A stretch of 12,910 bases of DNA from Clostridiales bacterium (GTDB taxonomy: Bacteria; Bacillota; Clostridia; Lachnospirales; WRAX01), in NCBI GenBank assembly GCA_031271375.1, contig JAISVU010000417.1:1-12910 (forward strand), in the 5' to 3' direction. Below the pieces are notes generated by a model. It was given only the letters and a program-made list of their open reading frames with translations, ran no database searches and was not told the DNA's origin. Shown here piece by piece: positions 11,578-12,910 of this stretch. How positions within the stretch are numbered: position 1 is the first letter of the stretch; each line of letters begins with the position of its first letter. Position numbers and translations under genes: made by a program.

Positions 11578-12480
11578 TTATTTATATTTCGCTAAAATAT
11601 TCTTTGCGGCGGCTTGAATTTCGTCGGCAATGTCAAGAGGCTCGATGACCCTGACCCTGCCGCCGAAGCTCAACAGCCAGCTTATTATATAATCCCTGTT
11701 GGTAAAGCCAATCTCAAACAGAAGGCCTTCCGGGGTTTCACTATAGCACTCCAGCCCGTAGGTTTCGATTAGCTTATATCTCTCCGAGGGGTCGAAGAGG
11801 GCGGCGAGGCTGATATCGTCGGTGAAGCGGGCGTTAAAGTCCCGCCTCTCCGGCGGAATGTCGCGCACCGGATAATGTTCGTCCGACAGTTCAAGATTCC
11901 ATAAACGCTGGAGCTTGAACATGCGCCAGTCCCGCCGGTCTGTGCAATATCCGAACACATACCAGGCCGTCCATTGGAAGATAACGAAATAGGGTTCAAT
12001 GCGGCGGCGAACCGCGCCTTTTTCATAATAATAATCGAACTCTATTAGCCGCGCCTCAAGGACGCCGCGCTTTATCAGCTCTATTTTAACCGTGAGCTGG
12101 CCCTTATAATGGGAGGCAAGGTCAATTATCACCGGTTCTTTTAAAGAGACTACCGCGCCGCTCCCCGCGCGGAGCTTCAGCAGCGTCTGCTCGATATGCG
12201 TCCGCCCCGTGACGCTGCCGATGCCTTTCAGCGCCGCGATGATGCCGGAAAGCTCGTCAGCGGTGAGAACGTTTTTATCCAATTTATACCCTTCGGCGAT
12301 AGAGATGCCTCCGCCCGCGCCCTGGCGCGTTACGACGGGGATGCCCGCAAGGCACAGCGCGTCAATATCCCTGCCGATAGTCCGGCGGTTGACCTCAAAG
12401 CGCTCGGCTAGTTCCGGCGCGGTAACGCTGTCCCTTTGCAACAAAACCGTAAGAATGCCCAAGAGGCGGTTCAGCTTCAT
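11578..12480 (-). CDS. HTH-WYL domain transcriptional regulator (YafY type)
   Basis: A 300-residue regulator. An N-terminal HTH of the DeoR/HTH_11 type spans 1-55 (KLNRLLGILTVLLQRDSVTA, NRRTIGRDIDALCLAGIPV). The WYL domain lies at about 135-195, with DYYYEKGAVRRRIEPYFVIF and the variant core AWYVFGYCTDRRDWRMFKLQRL, and a C-terminal WCX domain follows to the end. WYL domains bind nucleic acid or nucleotide ligands and control DNA repair, defence or metabolic genes; the ligand here is unknown. The frame is open to a GTG at 12508-12510, but the predicted -10 (12501-12506) overlaps that codon, so the ATG at 12480 with GGGAG nine bases upstream is chosen. A palindrome just upstream of its -35 may be its own operator. 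Confidence 0.88.
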   Translation of the reverse strand: MKLNRLLGILTVLLQRDSVTAPELAERFEVNRRTIGRDIDALCLAGIPVVTRQGAGGGISIAEGYKLDKNVLTADELSGIIAALKGIGSVTGRTHIEQTLLKLRAGSGAVVSLKEPVIIDLASHYKGQLTVKIELIKRGVLEARLIEFDYYYEKGAVRRRIEPYFVIFQWTAWYVFGYCTDRRDWRMFKLQRLWNLELSDEHYPVRDIPPERRDFNARFTDDISLAALFDPSERYKLIETYGLECYSETPEGLLFEIGFTNRDYIISWLLSFGGRVRVIEPLDIADEIQAAAKNILAKYK

Positions 12481-12500
12481 ACATTCATCTCCCATAGGGT

Positions 12501-12529
12501 ATTGTATCACTTGCGTTAAACACGGTCAA
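12501..12529 (-). promoter_or_regulatory. Promoter of the WYL regulator gene
   Basis: On the - strand TTGACC (12524-12529), 17 bases, TACAAT (12501-12506). It overlaps the GTG codon at 12508-12510 and so supports the downstream ATG at 12480 as translation start. Confidence 0.75.
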
Positions 12530-12530
12530 C

Positions 12531-12555
12531 GTTCGTTAAATTATCATTTACGAAC
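12531..12555. promoter_or_regulatory. Palindrome between WYL and PH-domain genes (possible operator)
   Basis: GTTCGT...ACGAAC arms at 12531-12536 and 12550-12555 pair perfectly, and two further A-T pairs extend them toward a seven-base centre. The palindrome touches the -35 of the WYL promoter on one side and lies before the divergent PH-domain gene on the other, a natural place for a regulator to control both. Confidence 0.5.
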
Positions 12556-12567
12556 CGCCCATGATTG

Positions 12568-12576
12568 TGATATACT
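12568..12576 (+). promoter_or_regulatory. Possible extended -10 promoter of the PH-domain gene
   Basis: TGATATACT gives a TATACT -10 (12571-12576) with TGn extension, about 33 bases before the GTG start. The -35 region (TTACGA) is poor, and overlapping AT-rich sequence offers alternatives. Confidence 0.4.
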
Positions 12577-12608
12577 TAGACATTATATATAGCATAGGGG
12601 GAGATAAT

Positions 12609-12910
12609 GTGGCCGGTAAGCTGGATATCGAAAAGCCCGAGATAATATGGAGCGACCGGAGGCGGCGCATGGGCCTGCCGCTCAGTTTTACGCGCTACGA
12701 GCTGACTTCGGAGCGCCTTACCTTACGGACGGGTTTTTTCAACACGACCACGGACGATAGTATGGTATACCGCATAATGGATCTGCGCCTCAACATAAGC
12801 CTGTGGGCTAAAATGTGCGGGGTAGGGACGATTACGCTGATTTCCACCGACGAGTCGCACCCTAAGCTGGTGTTAAAGAATATCAAGCAGCCGGAGGCCG
12901 TTCATCGGCT
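12609..12910 (+). CDS. Bacterial PH-domain (bPH2/DUF304-like) protein, 3' end outside window
   Basis: The first 100 codons of a gene starting with GTG at 12609, preceded by GGGGGAG five bases upstream; the frame stays open to the window end. The sequence reads like a bacterial pleckstrin-homology domain: an N-terminal IIWSDRRRRMGLPLSFTRYE, the strand ERLTLRTGFFNTTTDDSMVY, then RIMDLRLNISLWAKMCGVGTITL and LVLKNIKQPEAVHRL, the order seen in YdbT/DUF304 proteins. Members are often membrane-associated, but no membrane segment is visible in this part. A reading starting at the ATG two bases earlier (12607) is out of frame and soon closes. The gene is divergent from the WYL regulator, which may control it. 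Confidence 0.75.
   Translation, partial: MAGKLDIEKPEIIWSDRRRRMGLPLSFTRYELTSERLTLRTGFFNTTTDDSMVYRIMDLRLNISLWAKMCGVGTITLISTDESHPKLVLKNIKQPEAVHR

Overview
The window looks like chromosomal DNA from an anaerobic, low-redundancy Firmicute of the Clostridia type. This rests on four things: a large SRP RNA with both an Alu domain and a GGAA-loop domain, an adenosylcobalamin-dependent (class II) ribonucleotide reductase paired with NrdR, strong purine-rich ribosome binding sites with consensus TTGACA/TATAAT-type promoters, and a 7TM-DISM sensor/OmpR regulator pair. Coding DNA is moderately GC-rich while several intergenic stretches are clearly AT-rich. The exact genus cannot be read from the sequence.

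Left part (1-4279, all + strand): the tail of an ArsR/SmtB-type metal sensor is followed after 12 bp by a 7TM-DISM membrane sensor that stops after its HisKA domain, with no ATPase domain, and then by an OmpR-type response regulator. Next come a pyridoxamine-phosphate-oxidase-like split-barrel protein, an APH(3')-type phosphotransferase that starts inside its stop codon (ATGA), and a lone SLOG-like nucleotide-binding protein.

Middle spacer (4280-5032): an AT-rich, gene-poor stretch holding an imperfect inverted repeat of the CTCTGTG type, a perfect 11-bp stem, a doubtful 68-codon ORF whose 3' end runs through a compact GTAGGGGCGGCG inverted-repeat element, and a GC-rich hairpin that contains the nrdJ stop codon.

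Deoxynucleotide block (5033-8700, - strand): a tRNA gene with its own promoter and terminator, then nrdR, then nrdJ. Two NrdR-box-like palindromes exactly 31 bp apart overlap the -35 and -10 elements of the nrdJ promoter. This gives a readable model of NrdR repression of the class II reductase. The tRNA is a Val(GAC) type by anticodon but has C instead of U at position 33.

Right part (8700-12910): a RelB/DinJ antitoxin with a YafQ-like toxin broken by a one-base frameshift, the SRP RNA gene with a consensus promoter, then on the - strand a DUF3795-remnant/GNAT fusion, a second split-barrel protein coupled to it, a flavin reductase family protein and a WYL-domain regulator. Divergent from the WYL gene, a bacterial PH-domain protein with a GTG start runs off the end of the window. 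The WYL/PH intergenic region carries a palindrome that may be an operator.
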